Below the pieces are notes generated by a model that saw only the letters and a program-made list of their open reading frames with translations, did no database searches and was not told the DNA's origin. Below are positions 41,657-49,793 of a stretch of DNA of 57,829 nt, in pieces. Every line of letters begins with the position of its first letter. Position 1 is the stretch's first letter. A program made the translations under genes and the position numbers. Origin of the DNA: Micrococcus sp. EYE_212 (GTDB lineage Bacteria; Actinomycetota; Actinomycetes; Actinomycetales; Micrococcaceae); NCBI RefSeq assembly GCF_023147585.1, contig NZ_JAHXOZ010000014.1, positions 1 to 57,829 on the forward strand, read 5' to 3'.

Positions 41657-42578
41657 GCGAGGGCAGGCGCCGCGACGCCGCGGACCCGCCACGGCCGCCG
41701 TCGACGCCGACATCGTCCCGGGCGTCCACGCGATCTCCTCGGGGACGGCCGAGATCGTCGAGGACCCCTTCACGCCGGGTGCGTTCACCCTGCTCGTCAA
41801 CGGGGTGGAGTCCTCGCCGCTGGACCCCGAGCATCCGGAGCGGATGGGCTTCGAGTACATGCGCTGGGCGGCCGCGGCCGTCGAGGCGCACTGGCCCGAT
41901 CCCGTCCCGCTGCGCGCCCTGCACCTCGGCGGCGCCGGCTGCGCGCTCGCCCGCTGGGTGGACCACGCCTTCCCCGGCTCGCACCAGACCGCGGTGGAGA
42001 TCGACGCCGGCCTCGCCGCCCTCGCCCGCGAGCACTTCGGCCTGCCGCGTGCCCCCGCGCTGAAGATCCGCGTGGCCGACGCCGCCGACGTCCTCGCCGA
42101 GGCCCACCCGGCCTCCCGCGACCTCCTCATCCGCGACGTCTTCGCCCCGGACCCGGACGACCCCACGGGCGCCCGCCACGTCACGCCGCCGAATCTCACC
42201 GGCGCCGCGTCCGCGGAGTCCGCCGCGCGCGTGCTCGCCCCGGGCGGGCTGTACGTGCTCAACGTGGGCGGAGGCCCGGACCTGGCCGCCGTGCGCGCAG
42301 AGGTGGCCGCCGTCGTCGGGGCCTTCGACCACCTCGAGGTGATCGCGGACCCGCCCATGCTCAAGGGACGCCGGCGCGGCAACGTGATCGTGGCGGCCTC
42401 GGACGCCCCGATCGCCCGCCCCGCCGCGGCCGCCCATGCCGGCGCCGACCCCCGGGACGGCCTCGCCCGGGACCTCCGGATGGACGCCTTCCCAGCGCGC
42501 CTCGCCGAGGATCCGCGGGCCTTCACCGCCGGGCTCCCCGCCGGCCGGACCCCGCTCCGGGCGACCCCCGAGGACTAG
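41649..42578 (+). CDS. Spermidine synthase-like methyltransferase-fold protein
   Basis: A 309-residue protein with the Rossmann core of polyamine aminopropyltransferases: LHLGGAGCALARWVDHAFPG forms the nucleotide loop, AVEIDAGLAALAREHFG holds the acidic residue that binds ribose hydroxyls, and RDVFAP follows the catalytic strand. Such stand-alone actinobacterial proteins are annotated as spermidine-synthase-like, and the true substrate is untested. The GTG start overlaps the GNAT stop by 8 bases. The TAG stop also starts the promoter box of the next gene. Confidence 0.78.
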   Translation: MARRGQAPRRRGPATAAVDADIVPGVHAISSGTAEIVEDPFTPGAFTLLVNGVESSPLDPEHPERMGFEYMRWAAAAVEAHWPDPVPLRALHLGGAGCALARWVDHAFPGSHQTAVEIDAGLAALAREHFGLPRAPALKIRVADAADVLAEAHPASRDLLIRDVFAPDPDDPTGARHVTPPNLTGAASAESAARVLAPGGLYVLNVGGGPDLAAVRAEVAAVVGAFDHLEVIADPPMLKGRRRGNVIVAASDAPIARPAAAAHAGADPRDGLARDLRMDAFPARLAEDPRAFTAGLPAGRTPLRATPED

Positions 42579-42581
42579 ACT
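42576..42581 (+). promoter_or_regulatory. -10 box of the universal stress protein gene
   Basis: TAGACT begins with the stop codon of the preceding gene and would give a leader of roughly 49 bases carrying CCAGGAGG. Confidence 0.55.
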
Positions 42582-42636
42582 GGTGGCATCGAACCGGCCC
42601 CGTCCGGGGGTCGGGGAGCGACTCCAGGAGGTTCGC

Positions 42637-43611
42637 ATGCCCACCGCATCCCAGCACACCGATCCCGGCACGGGTGCCGCCCCGCTCGGCGTCCTGGTGG
42701 GCGTGGACGGCTCGGAGCAGTCCGTCTCCGCCGCCCGCTGGGCCCAGCGCGAGGCGTCCCTGCGCGGCGAGCCCCTGACCCTCGTCACGGCCTACACCAT
42801 GCCCACCTTCTGGGGGTACGGGGCGGAGGCGGGTGCGGCCTACCCCGACGACGACCGCCTGCGCGAGGGCGTCGAAGCCCTCCTGCGGGACGTGGCGGGC
42901 CAGCTGGACGCCGACGGCGTGCAGCCCACCCTGCGGGTCGAGGTCGGGGACGCCGCCGGGGTGCTGGTGGACCTCTCGGAGCAGGCGTCCCTGCTCGTCT
43001 CGGGCAGCCGCGGCCGCGGGGGCTTCCTCGGCCGCCTGCTGGGCTCCGTGTCCTCGGCGCTGCCGGGCCACGCGCACTGCCCCGTGGCCATCATCCCCGC
43101 CGGGGTGGAGGCCTCCCGCGCCGCGGCGGGGGTGCCCGTCGTCGTGGGCGTGGACGGCTCCGAGCAGGGCCGCGCCGCCGCCCTCGTGGCTGCCGAGGAG
43201 GCCCGCCTGCGCGGCGCGCCCCTGAACCTCGTGGTCGCCGTGCCGCCCGTGAGCGCCAACGCCGCGTGGCTCGCCGTGAGCCTGGACGAGGAGGCACGGG
43301 CCAAGGACATGCAGGAGCTCGTGGACGCCGGCGCCCGCTGGCTCTCCTCCGAGTACCCGGGCCTCGAGGTCACGGGCGAGCTCGTGGACGGCAGCCCCGT
43401 GGACGTCATGGTGGAGCAGACCGGCACGGCGCGCCTGACGGTGCTCGGCACGCGCGGTCTCGGCGGGTTCGCCGGCTCCCTCCTCGGCTCCACGAGCCAG
43501 GGCGTGGCCCACCACGCGCGCGGACCGGTCATGGTGGTCCCGTTCCGGGAGGACGTCCGGCTGAGCCGCCGCGCGGACCACGGCCCGGTGCGGGAGCAGC
43601 CGCAGGCCTGA
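42637..43611 (+). CDS. Universal stress protein, tandem UspA domains
   Basis: A 324-residue protein with two UspA domains. Each has the N-terminal VGVDGSEQ strand and the ATP-binding G-x2-G-x9-G-S/T loop, SGSRGRGGFLGRLLGSVS in the first and LGTRGLGGFAGSLLGSTS in the second, so both copies should bind ATP. Tandem-domain Usps in actinobacteria are linked to dormancy and redox stress. The ATG follows CCAGGAGG. Confidence 0.93.
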   Translation: MPTASQHTDPGTGAAPLGVLVGVDGSEQSVSAARWAQREASLRGEPLTLVTAYTMPTFWGYGAEAGAAYPDDDRLREGVEALLRDVAGQLDADGVQPTLRVEVGDAAGVLVDLSEQASLLVSGSRGRGGFLGRLLGSVSSALPGHAHCPVAIIPAGVEASRAAAGVPVVVGVDGSEQGRAAALVAAEEARLRGAPLNLVVAVPPVSANAAWLAVSLDEEARAKDMQELVDAGARWLSSEYPGLEVTGELVDGSPVDVMVEQTGTARLTVLGTRGLGGFAGSLLGSTSQGVAHHARGPVMVVPFREDVRLSRRADHGPVREQPQA

Positions 43612-43626
43612 GCCGCCGGTCCCCGC

Positions 43627-44007
43627 TCAGCCCCAGCCGAGCTCGTGGAGCCGCTCCTCGCTGATCCCGAAGAAGTGCCCCACCTCGTGGAGCACCGTCA
43701 CGGTGATCTGCTCCTCGAGCTCGGCGCGGTCCCGGCAGTGCCGCATGAGGGGGCCGCGGAACACCACGATCCGGTCCGGCATCTGCCACGGCACCTCAGC
43801 CCGCTCCCCGAGGGGCACGCCCTCGTAGAGGCCGAAGAGCTCGGTGTCCGGGTCCTCCCAGTGCTGGGGCTCGTACTCCTCCTCCACCACCACGACGACG
43901 TTGGTCAGCAGGCGCGCCAGCTCGTCCGGGACACGGGTGAGCGCGGCGGACACGGCGGCGTCGAACTCGTCCTCGGACATCCAGTCAGCGGGGTCCTGCT
44001 CGGTCAC
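43627..44007 (-). CDS. Small zincin-like metallopeptidase
   Basis: A 126-residue acidic protein with the zinc motif HEVGHFFG (HExxH) near the C-terminus, the layout of the possibly zinc-dependent minigluzincin family PF06262. Substrates are unknown for the family. The GTG start follows CCAGGAG; a TAGAGT promoter box lies about 40 bases upstream, interlocked with the tRNA-Glu promoter. Confidence 0.87.
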   Translation of the reverse strand: MTEQDPADWMSEDEFDAAVSAALTRVPDELARLLTNVVVVVEEEYEPQHWEDPDTELFGLYEGVPLGERAEVPWQMPDRIVVFRGPLMRHCRDRAELEEQITVTVLHEVGHFFGISEERLHELGWG

Positions 44008-44046
44008 GGAGGCTCCTGGGAGGAATTTGCCGGGCGGTGTGGGGCC

Positions 44047-44056
44047 ACTCTAGACT
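44047..44056. promoter_or_regulatory. Overlapping divergent -10 boxes (metallopeptidase and tRNA-Glu)
   Basis: The ten bases ACTCTAGACT contain TAGAGT on the minus strand (44047-44052) for the metallopeptidase gene and TAGACT on the plus strand (44051-44056) for tRNA-Glu. The boxes share two bases, so RNA polymerase cannot occupy both. Confidence 0.6.
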
Positions 44057-44091
44057 TCGTGGGTCCACCTCGGGAATCTCGACCCGGACCT

Positions 44092-44164
<73 letters not shown>

Positions 44165-44236
44165 CGCAGGATCGGCCACGCGGCGTGTGCTCAGGCTCAC
44201 GCTCCACCCGATTTGCGCGGCGACGCGAGGCTCTGA

Positions 44237-44242
44237 TAGAGT
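44237..44242 (+). promoter_or_regulatory. -10 box of the tRNA-Asp/tRNA-Phe unit
   Basis: TAGAGT lies 36 bases before tRNA-Asp, with a TTGCGC -35-like hexamer 18 bases upstream of it (44213-44218). Confidence 0.6.
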
Positions 44243-44278
44243 TTCAACTCGTTGCAGAGAAGGAAAGCAGCACAGCAA

Positions 44279-44352
44279 GGCCCTGTAGCGCAGTTGGTTA
44301 GCGCGCCGCCCTGTCACGGCGGAGGTCGCGAGTTCAAGTCTCGTCAGGGTCG
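44279..44352 (+). tRNA. tRNA-Asp (anticodon GTC)
   Basis: A 74-base cloverleaf with acceptor GGCCCTG paired to CAGGGTC, anticodon loop CTGTCAC reading GTC, T-arm GCGAG-TTCAAGT-CTCGT and discriminator G. CCA is not encoded. Confidence 0.94.
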
Positions 44353-44426
44353 CTCGGATCATCCGATCACCGGTATTCGGCAACGGAGTCCGGTGACACA
44401 TGGTCCAGGCGGTGGAACCCCCGCCG

Positions 44427-44502
44427 GGCTCTGTAGCTCAGTTGGTAGAGCGTACGACTGAAAATCGTAAGGTCACCGGATCGACGCCGGTCGGAGCCAC
44501 CA
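44427..44502 (+). tRNA. tRNA-Phe (anticodon GAA)
   Basis: Acceptor GGCTCTG pairs with CGGAGCC, the anticodon loop CTGAAAA reads GAA, and the discriminator A is followed by an encoded CCA (44500-44502). It is the only tRNA of the four in this window with a templated CCA. A strong terminator follows. Confidence 0.94.
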
Positions 44503-44507
44503 CGTGG

Positions 44508-44539
44508 AGAAGGCCCCCCGCAGCAGCGGGGGGCCTTCT
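44508..44539 (+). terminator. tRNA cluster terminator
   Basis: A 14-bp perfect stem (44508-44521 with 44526-44539) and a 4-base AGCA loop begin six bases after tRNA-Phe. Confidence 0.85.
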
Positions 44540-44612
44540 GCGTCGAGCAGACCGCCATCCAGGCGTTCGCCCATCAGCACCACGCCGGCATCCGAGAGGG
44601 CCGAGGCATGAC

Positions 44613-44640
44613 GGAGGCCCCCGCCGTGGCGGGGGCCTCC
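44613..44640 (-). terminator. Terminator of the small acidic protein gene
   Basis: GGAGGCCCCCGCC and its complement (44613-44625, 44628-44640) form a 12- to 13-bp stem. It follows the stop of the leftward small gene and backs onto the tRNA terminator. Confidence 0.75.
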
Positions 44641-44656
44641 ACCGGCTGAACGGGCC

Positions 44657-44887
44657 TCAGGAGAGGTCCTCGGCCTCCTCGGCCGGGTCCAGGACGTGCA
44701 TCGCCTCGGACTCGGCGCCGCGGAGGTCGTCCGGCGTGCGGCCGTCCAGGGGCCAGTCCTGCGGGTCGTCCGAGCTGCCCGGGGCCGGCTGACCGTCGCG
44801 GCCGTCCAGCGGGTCGGGGTCGCCGGCGGCGTTGGGATCGGCCAGGAGGTCGGCCTCCAGCTCGATCTCGTTCGGATCCGTGGTCAT
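44657..44887 (-). CDS. Small acidic hypothetical protein
   Basis: A 76-residue protein with about a quarter Asp and Glu, no hydrophobic segment and probably no stable fold (MTTDPNEIELEADLLADPN at the start, DPAEEAEDLS at the end). The ATG follows AGAAGGAGAGC, and a strong terminator follows the stop, which makes it credible as a real gene. No function is recognised. Confidence 0.6.
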   Translation of the reverse strand: MTTDPNEIELEADLLADPNAAGDPDPLDGRDGQPAPGSSDDPQDWPLDGRTPDDLRGAESEAMHVLDPAEEAEDLS

Positions 44888-44926
44888 GGTGCTCTCCTTC
44901 TCTCGGGGGTCTGAGGGCGGTGCCCG

Positions 44927-45975
44927 TCACGGGGCGGTGACGATGACCTTGAGCGCCTTCTCGTCCGCCGCGTGGGCGAACGTCTCATAGGCCTCGTCCC
45001 ACTGGTCGAACGTGAAGCGGTGGGTCACGAACTCCTCCGGCTTGATGGAGCCGTCCTGGATGCGGCCCAGCAGCTCGGGGGCCGTGGTGGCGTTCACGAG
45101 GCCCGTGGTGATGGTGATGTTGTTGATCCACTCGCGGTCGATGGGGAACTCCACCGGCTTGCCGTGCACGCCGAGGTTGGCCACGTGGCCGCCCGGGCGG
45201 ATCGCGTCGAGGCACGCGGAGAACGTCGCGGGGATGCCCACGGCCTCCATGGCCACGTCCACGCCGAGACCGTCCGCGGTGAGCTCCTTGACCTTCGCCG
45301 TGGTGTCCTCCCCGGGGGTGAAGGTGTGCGTGGCGCCGAACTTCCGCGCGGACTCGAGGCGGAACTCGTTGCCGTCCACGGCGATGACCGTCGAGGCGCC
45401 CTTCGCGGCCGCCGTCATGATGGCGGACAGGCCGACGGGGCCGGCGCCCACCACGAGCACGCTGTCGCCCTCGGCCACCTGGCCGGCCAGCACGCCGATC
45501 TCGTAGCCGGTGGGCAGGATGTCCGAGAGCATGACGCCCTCCTCGGCGGTGACGCCCTCGGGCAGCGGGATGAGGCCGTTGTCTGCGAACGGGACGCGGA
45601 CCAGCTCGGCCTGCGTGCCGTCGATCAGGTGACCGAAGACCCAGCCGATGCCGCCCATGGCCTGGCAGTGGGAGGTCAGGCCCTCGCGGCAGTACGAGCA
45701 GTCCATGCACGTGGAGACGCAGGAGATGATGACGCGGTCGCCGACCTTGACGTCCTTCACCTCCGCGCCCGCCTCGGTCACGACGCCGACGCCCTCGTGG
45801 CCGAGGATGCGTCCGTCCGTGACGGCGGGGACGTCGCCCTTGAGGATGTGCAGTCGGTGCCGCAGATGGTGGTGGTCTCCACCTTCACGACGGCGTCCGT
45901 CGGGTCGATGATCGTGGCGTCCGGGACCTCTTCCCACACGCGCTTGCCGGGACCGTGGTAGACGATGGCCTTCAT
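44927..45975 (-). pseudogene. Zinc-dependent alcohol dehydrogenase with a one-base frameshift
   Basis: A medium-chain Zn-dehydrogenase split between two frames. MKAIVYHGPGKRVWEEVPDA through TTTICGTD is read in one frame from the ATG at 45975, and HILKGDVPAVTDGRILGHEG onward is read in another to the stop. Adding one base at 45852/45853 (GAC-TG to GAC-CTG) restores the family phrase CGTDLHILKGDVP and a normal 349-residue protein with the catalytic Cys and GHE motif, the structural-zinc cysteines and the NAD loop VVGAGPVGLSAI. Either the gene is broken or the sequence lacks one C. It has AGGAGG and a TACGCT box, so it is still expressible in structure. Confidence 0.85.
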
Positions 45976-46060
45976 GGGCTGACCTCCTGTGAGGGGATCC
46001 CCGGTCCCGGTGCGGAGCCGGATCGAGGGGGCCCGGGTGCTCCGGGACTCCCTCCCCTCC

Positions 46061-46066
46061 AGCGTA
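46061..46066 (-). promoter_or_regulatory. -10 box of the alcohol dehydrogenase gene
   Basis: TACGCT on the minus strand would give a leader of about 80 bases ahead of the AGGAGG site and the ATG at 45975. Confidence 0.4.
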
Positions 46067-46186
46067 GGGTCGGCGCCCGCTCGAGCCCAGGGGCGAGGCC
46101 CGCCGTCGTGTGTGCGCCGTCACGAGCTGCCGTGAGAGCGGGCACGATCCTCCGTCCCTCTCCGCGCCCAGCCGCCGGCTCCCCCG

Positions 46187-46192
46187 TAGGGT
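46187..46192 (+). promoter_or_regulatory. -10 box of the BCCT transporter gene, leaderless
   Basis: TAGGGT ends 7 bases before the ATG at 46200; no ribosome-binding site is present. Confidence 0.65.
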
Positions 46193-46199
46193 GGACGGC

Positions 46200-48113
46200 A
46201 TGATCGACGACACTCCGCCCGCGACCAGGGGCACGCCGCCGGGCGTGTCCGCCCCCACCGCCTCCCGATCCGACGACCCCGTTCCCACCACCGCCGCCGA
46301 CGCCTCCACCAGCGCGGGGCGCGCCCTCGTGCCGGGTGTCTTCTGGCCCACCGCTGTCATCGTCCTGGGATTCGTGCTCGCCACGCTGTTCTTCCCGGAC
46401 CAGATGACCACCGCCATCTCGGCCGTCCAGGGCGCCATCATCACGAACTTCTCGTGGTGGTACGCCGCCGTCGCGCTGTTCTTCGTCCTCTTCTGCGTCT
46501 ACCTCGCGTTCTCCCGCAAGGGCGCCATCACGATGGGCAAGCCGGACGAGAAGCCCGAGTTCTCCACCCTGTCCTGGTTCTCCCTGCTCTTCGCCGCCGG
46601 CATGGGCATCGGCCTCGTGTTCTACGGCATGACCGAGCCGCTCATGCACTTCGTCTCGCCGCGTCCGGACATCGCGGCGACCAACCCCACCCAGGGCCAG
46701 GCCTCGCAGAACGCCCTGGCGACCACGTTCCTGCACTGGGGCCTGCAGCCCTGGGCGATCTACGCCGTCGTGGGCGTGGCCGTGGGCCTTGCCATCCACC
46801 GCCGCGGCCGTCCCCTCTCCCTGCGCTGGGCCTTCGAGTCGATCCTCGGCGAGAAGCGCACCCGCGGCGGATGGGGCCACCTCATCGACACCCTGGCCCT
46901 CGTGGGCACCGTGTTCGGCGTCGCCACCTCGCTCGGCCTCGGTGTGACCCAGATGGCCGCCGGGCTGCGTGCCCTCGGGTTCGTCCCTGAGGACAGCGCG
47001 TGGCTCGAGTACGTGATGATCGCCCTCGTGACCTGCGTCGTCCTCTACACGGTGGTCTCGGGAGTGGAGCGCGGCATGAAGTGGCTCTCCAACTTCAACC
47101 TCATCCTCGCCGCGGGTCTGCTCCTCTTCCTGCTGATCGTGGGACCCACCTCCTTCCTCTTCAAGGAGATGGTGCAGTCCACCGGCGCGTACCTGCAGAA
47201 CTACTTCGCCAACTCCCTCAACGTCTCCGCGTTCTTCGGCGCGGAGGGCGATGCGTGGCAGGCCGGCTGGACGGCCTACTACTGGGGCTGGTGGATGTCC
47301 TGGACCCCCTTCGTCGGCATCTTCATCGCCCGCATCTCCCGCGGGCGCACCGTGCGTGAGTTCATCGCCGGCGTGATGCTCGTGCCCACCCTGATCTCGA
47401 TCCTGTGGTTCGGCATCCTCGGCGGCACCGCCATCTACATGGAGACCGTCCGCCCCGCGGGCTACGAGTCCGTGGTCGGCGCCGACGGCTCGATCGATGC
47501 GAACACCGCCCTGTTCCAGGTCGTGGAGCAGCTGCCGGCCGGCAGCGTCATGATGGTCGGCTTCATCCTCCTCTCGGCCGTGTTCTTCGTGACCTCCTCG
47601 GACTCCGGCTCGCTCGTGATGGGCATGCTCGCCACGGGCGGCGACGTGAACCCCAAGGTGATGATCCGGATCTTCTTCGCGATCGCCACCGCGTTCATGG
47701 CGGCCGCGCTGCTCATGGCCGGCGGCCTGAGCGCCATCCAGACGCTCGCCATCACGATCGGCCTGCCGTTCAGCATCATGATGCTCGTGATGTGCCTGTC
47801 CACGTTCCGCATCCTCAGCTACTCCGTGGCCCGCGTGGAGGCTGTGCGCCGCGCGGCCATGCTGGCCTCCATCAAGGACCGTCTCGGCCTCGAGACGGAC
47901 GATCCGGACGTCGTCGACGGCGGCCCCGTGGCCGCCTCGCAGTGGTGGGCCTCGCTGAGCCGCGACCGCCAGCACAGGATCGCGCAGGTGGCCTCGCCGG
48001 GTGCGGACCACGAGATCCGACTCGCCGACGGCACGCCGGCCGGCAGCACGCCGGTGGCGCCGTCGCGGGGACCCTCGGCGGACGCCCCCGGCGGCTCGAC
48101 CGCCGCGGGCTGA
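46200..48113 (+). CDS. BCCT-family betaine/carnitine/choline transporter
   Basis: Secondary importer for compatible solutes or their precursors, 637 residues. A polar N-terminal tail of about 50 residues is followed by twelve helices. The glycine-rich helix 1-3 region includes FAAGMGIGLVFYGMTEPLMHF and the conserved Trp-rich helix 8 reads YYWGWWMSWTPFVGIFIARI. A charged C-terminal tail of about 90 residues, often an osmosensor in this family, completes it. Gly-betaine is the likeliest substrate class, but choice among betaines is not decided. The leaderless ATG is set by TAGGGT. Confidence 0.93.
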   Translation: MIDDTPPATRGTPPGVSAPTASRSDDPVPTTAADASTSAGRALVPGVFWPTAVIVLGFVLATLFFPDQMTTAISAVQGAIITNFSWWYAAVALFFVLFCVYLAFSRKGAITMGKPDEKPEFSTLSWFSLLFAAGMGIGLVFYGMTEPLMHFVSPRPDIAATNPTQGQASQNALATTFLHWGLQPWAIYAVVGVAVGLAIHRRGRPLSLRWAFESILGEKRTRGGWGHLIDTLALVGTVFGVATSLGLGVTQMAAGLRALGFVPEDSAWLEYVMIALVTCVVLYTVVSGVERGMKWLSNFNLILAAGLLLFLLIVGPTSFLFKEMVQSTGAYLQNYFANSLNVSAFFGAEGDAWQAGWTAYYWGWWMSWTPFVGIFIARISRGRTVREFIAGVMLVPTLISILWFGILGGTAIYMETVRPAGYESVVGADGSIDANTALFQVVEQLPAGSVMMVGFILLSAVFFVTSSDSGSLVMGMLATGGDVNPKVMIRIFFAIATAFMAAALLMAGGLSAIQTLAITIGLPFSIMMLVMCLSTFRILSYSVARVEAVRRAAMLASIKDRLGLETDDPDVVDGGPVAASQWWASLSRDRQHRIAQVASPGADHEIRLADGTPAGSTPVAPSRGPSADAPGGSTAAG

Positions 48114-48143
48114 CCCCGCGGCAGACCCGACCCCGCACGCAGA

Positions 48144-48200
48144 CGAGCCCTGCGTCGTCGCCCTCATCCGGAAGGAATGAGGACGGCGGCGCAGGGCTCG
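48144..48200. terminator. Bidirectional terminator between BCCT and permease genes
   Basis: Two 24-base arms (48144-48167 and 48177-48200) pair at 23 of 24 positions including two G-T pairs, with a 9-base loop. It lies between convergent genes. Confidence 0.8.
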
Positions 48201-48228
48201 CCTGTGTCTGTGCCGCTCCGCGCGGCGG

Positions 48229-49683
48229 TCAGTCGTGCTGGCGGACCACCGGCAGGGTGCCCGTGCGGTCGTGCACGGCGGCGGACGTGCGGACGCCGGT
48301 GAGGAACCATGCGGCGGTGAGGCACGCGACCCACACGAGGCCGATCAGCAGGGCCTGGCGGGACTCCGGGACGGTGGCCATGGTGATGACCACCGTGGCC
48401 ACGAAGGCCAGGCCGAGCCATGTGCCGAGGGCGCCGAGCGGCATCGGGTACACCGAGGGGGCCGCGCCCTGCTCCTTCACGCGGGCCTGCATGGCGCGGT
48501 GCGAGAGGAAGATCATGGCCCACGTGAAGACCACGGCGAAGGAGGCGACGCCGGCCACGAGGACGAACGCGTCCGGGTTCACGGTGATGAGGATCGCGCC
48601 CAGCACCATGACCCCGAGCATCACCACGATGCTCAGCCACGGCACGCCGCCGCGGTTGACGCGGGTGAAGGCCCGCGGCGCCTGGCCGTCGTGCGCCATC
48701 GCGTAGAGCAGGCGGCCCGCGGCGTAGATGCACGCGTTGATGGCGGAGATCGCGGCGGTCAGGACCACGAAGTTCAGCAGATGCGGGGCGAACGGCACGC
48801 CGAGCCCCTCGAAGATCTGCACGAACGGGCTGGTCTTGCCGTCCACGGCGGTCCACGGCATGAGGGACATGATGACCACCATGGTCAGCACGTAGAAGAG
48901 CAGGATGCGGACGGGCACGGTGTTGATGGCCTTCGGCAGCACCTTCTCCGGGTTCTTCGCCTCGCCCGCGGCCACGCCGAGGGTCTCGATGCCGCCGAAG
49001 GAGAAGGTCACGATCGTCAGCGCCAGCAGGACGCCGCCGAAGCCCATCGGCAGGAAGCCGCCGTGGTCCACGAGGTTGTTCAGGCCCGCCGGGGTGCCGT
49101 CCGTGAAGGAGGCGCCCGTGAACATGAGGATGAGGCCGCCGAAGATCATCGCCACGATGGCGCCGACCTTGATGAGCGTCAGCCAGAACTCGGTCTCGCC
49201 GAAGCTGCCGACGTGGGTGAGGTTGACCAGTCCGATCACGAGGATGGTGGCCGCGACCCACGCCCAGCCGGGCACGTCCGGGAACCAGAACGCCATGTAC
49301 GTGGTGATGGCGGCGGTGTCCGCCACGATCACGACGGCCAGCTCGAACACGAAGGTCCAGCCGGTCAGGTAGCCCGCGAAGGGGCCGAGGTAGCGGGAGG
49401 CGTACGCCGCGAACGAGCCGGAGACCGGCTCCCGCAGCGTCATCTCGCCGAGAGCGCGCATCACGAGGTACACGGCGGAGCCCGCGATGAGGAAGGCCAG
49501 GATGACGCCGGGGCCCGCGGTCTGGATGCCGCCGGCCGAGCCGTAGAACAGCCCGGTGCCGATCGCCGTGCCGAGGGCGATGAACATGATGTGGCGCTGG
49601 CTCAGCCCGCGGTGCAGCTGGCTCTCACCGCCGTCGGCCGGGGCGGCGCCTGCGGCATGCGCGCCGGAGGGGGTTGCGTTCAC
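48229..49683 (-). CDS. Amino acid permease, APC superfamily (AAT type)
   Basis: Proton-coupled amino-acid importer, 484 residues with twelve helices. The N-terminal signature HRGLSQRHIMFIALGTAIGTGLFYGSAGG is typical of the AAT subfamily (GABA, asparagine, D-serine/D-alanine and aromatic permeases), with a second conserved region at FEGLGVPFA. The exact substrate is not predictable. The GTG start at 49683 follows GCGGAGA. The promoter region holds an elaborate pair of overlapping dyads (49734-49768). Confidence 0.92.
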   Translation of the reverse strand: MNATPSGAHAAGAAPADGGESQLHRGLSQRHIMFIALGTAIGTGLFYGSAGGIQTAGPGVILAFLIAGSAVYLVMRALGEMTLREPVSGSFAAYASRYLGPFAGYLTGWTFVFELAVVIVADTAAITTYMAFWFPDVPGWAWVAATILVIGLVNLTHVGSFGETEFWLTLIKVGAIVAMIFGGLILMFTGASFTDGTPAGLNNLVDHGGFLPMGFGGVLLALTIVTFSFGGIETLGVAAGEAKNPEKVLPKAINTVPVRILLFYVLTMVVIMSLMPWTAVDGKTSPFVQIFEGLGVPFAPHLLNFVVLTAAISAINACIYAAGRLLYAMAHDGQAPRAFTRVNRGGVPWLSIVVMLGVMVLGAILITVNPDAFVLVAGVASFAVVFTWAMIFLSHRAMQARVKEQGAAPSVYPMPLGALGTWLGLAFVATVVITMATVPESRQALLIGLVWVACLTAAWFLTGVRTSAAVHDRTGTLPVVRQHD

Positions 49684-49733
49684 GAGAAGGGTCTCCGCTC
49701 AGGGTGTGAATGAGATGACATGCCATGGTGACT

Positions 49734-49768
49734 CACTCCACAGTGGAGTGGCAAATGTCTGCCACTCC
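49734..49768. promoter_or_regulatory. Overlapping operator dyads ahead of the permease gene
   Basis: CACTCCAC-A-GTGGAGTG (49734-49750) is a perfect 8-bp dyad. Its right half overlaps a second perfect dyad, GGAGTGGCA-N6-TGCCACTCC (49745-49768). The shared GGAGTG element thus occurs in three alternating orientations, as expected for cooperative binding by a dimeric regulator. It could alternatively help terminate the upstream glucosidase gene. Confidence 0.55.
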
Positions 49769-49793
49769 CCGGCAACCCTCGGATCTGCGCTGG

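Noticed and set aside
43627-44007. A toxin-antitoxin reading of the small metallopeptidase gene next to tRNAs
   Set aside because: The HExxH motif and layout match the stand-alone minigluzincin family; there is no partner gene.
46109-46124. A third CRP-like site upstream of the BCCT gene (TGTGT-N6-TCACG)
   Set aside because: It has a mismatch in each half-site and is no better than expected by chance.
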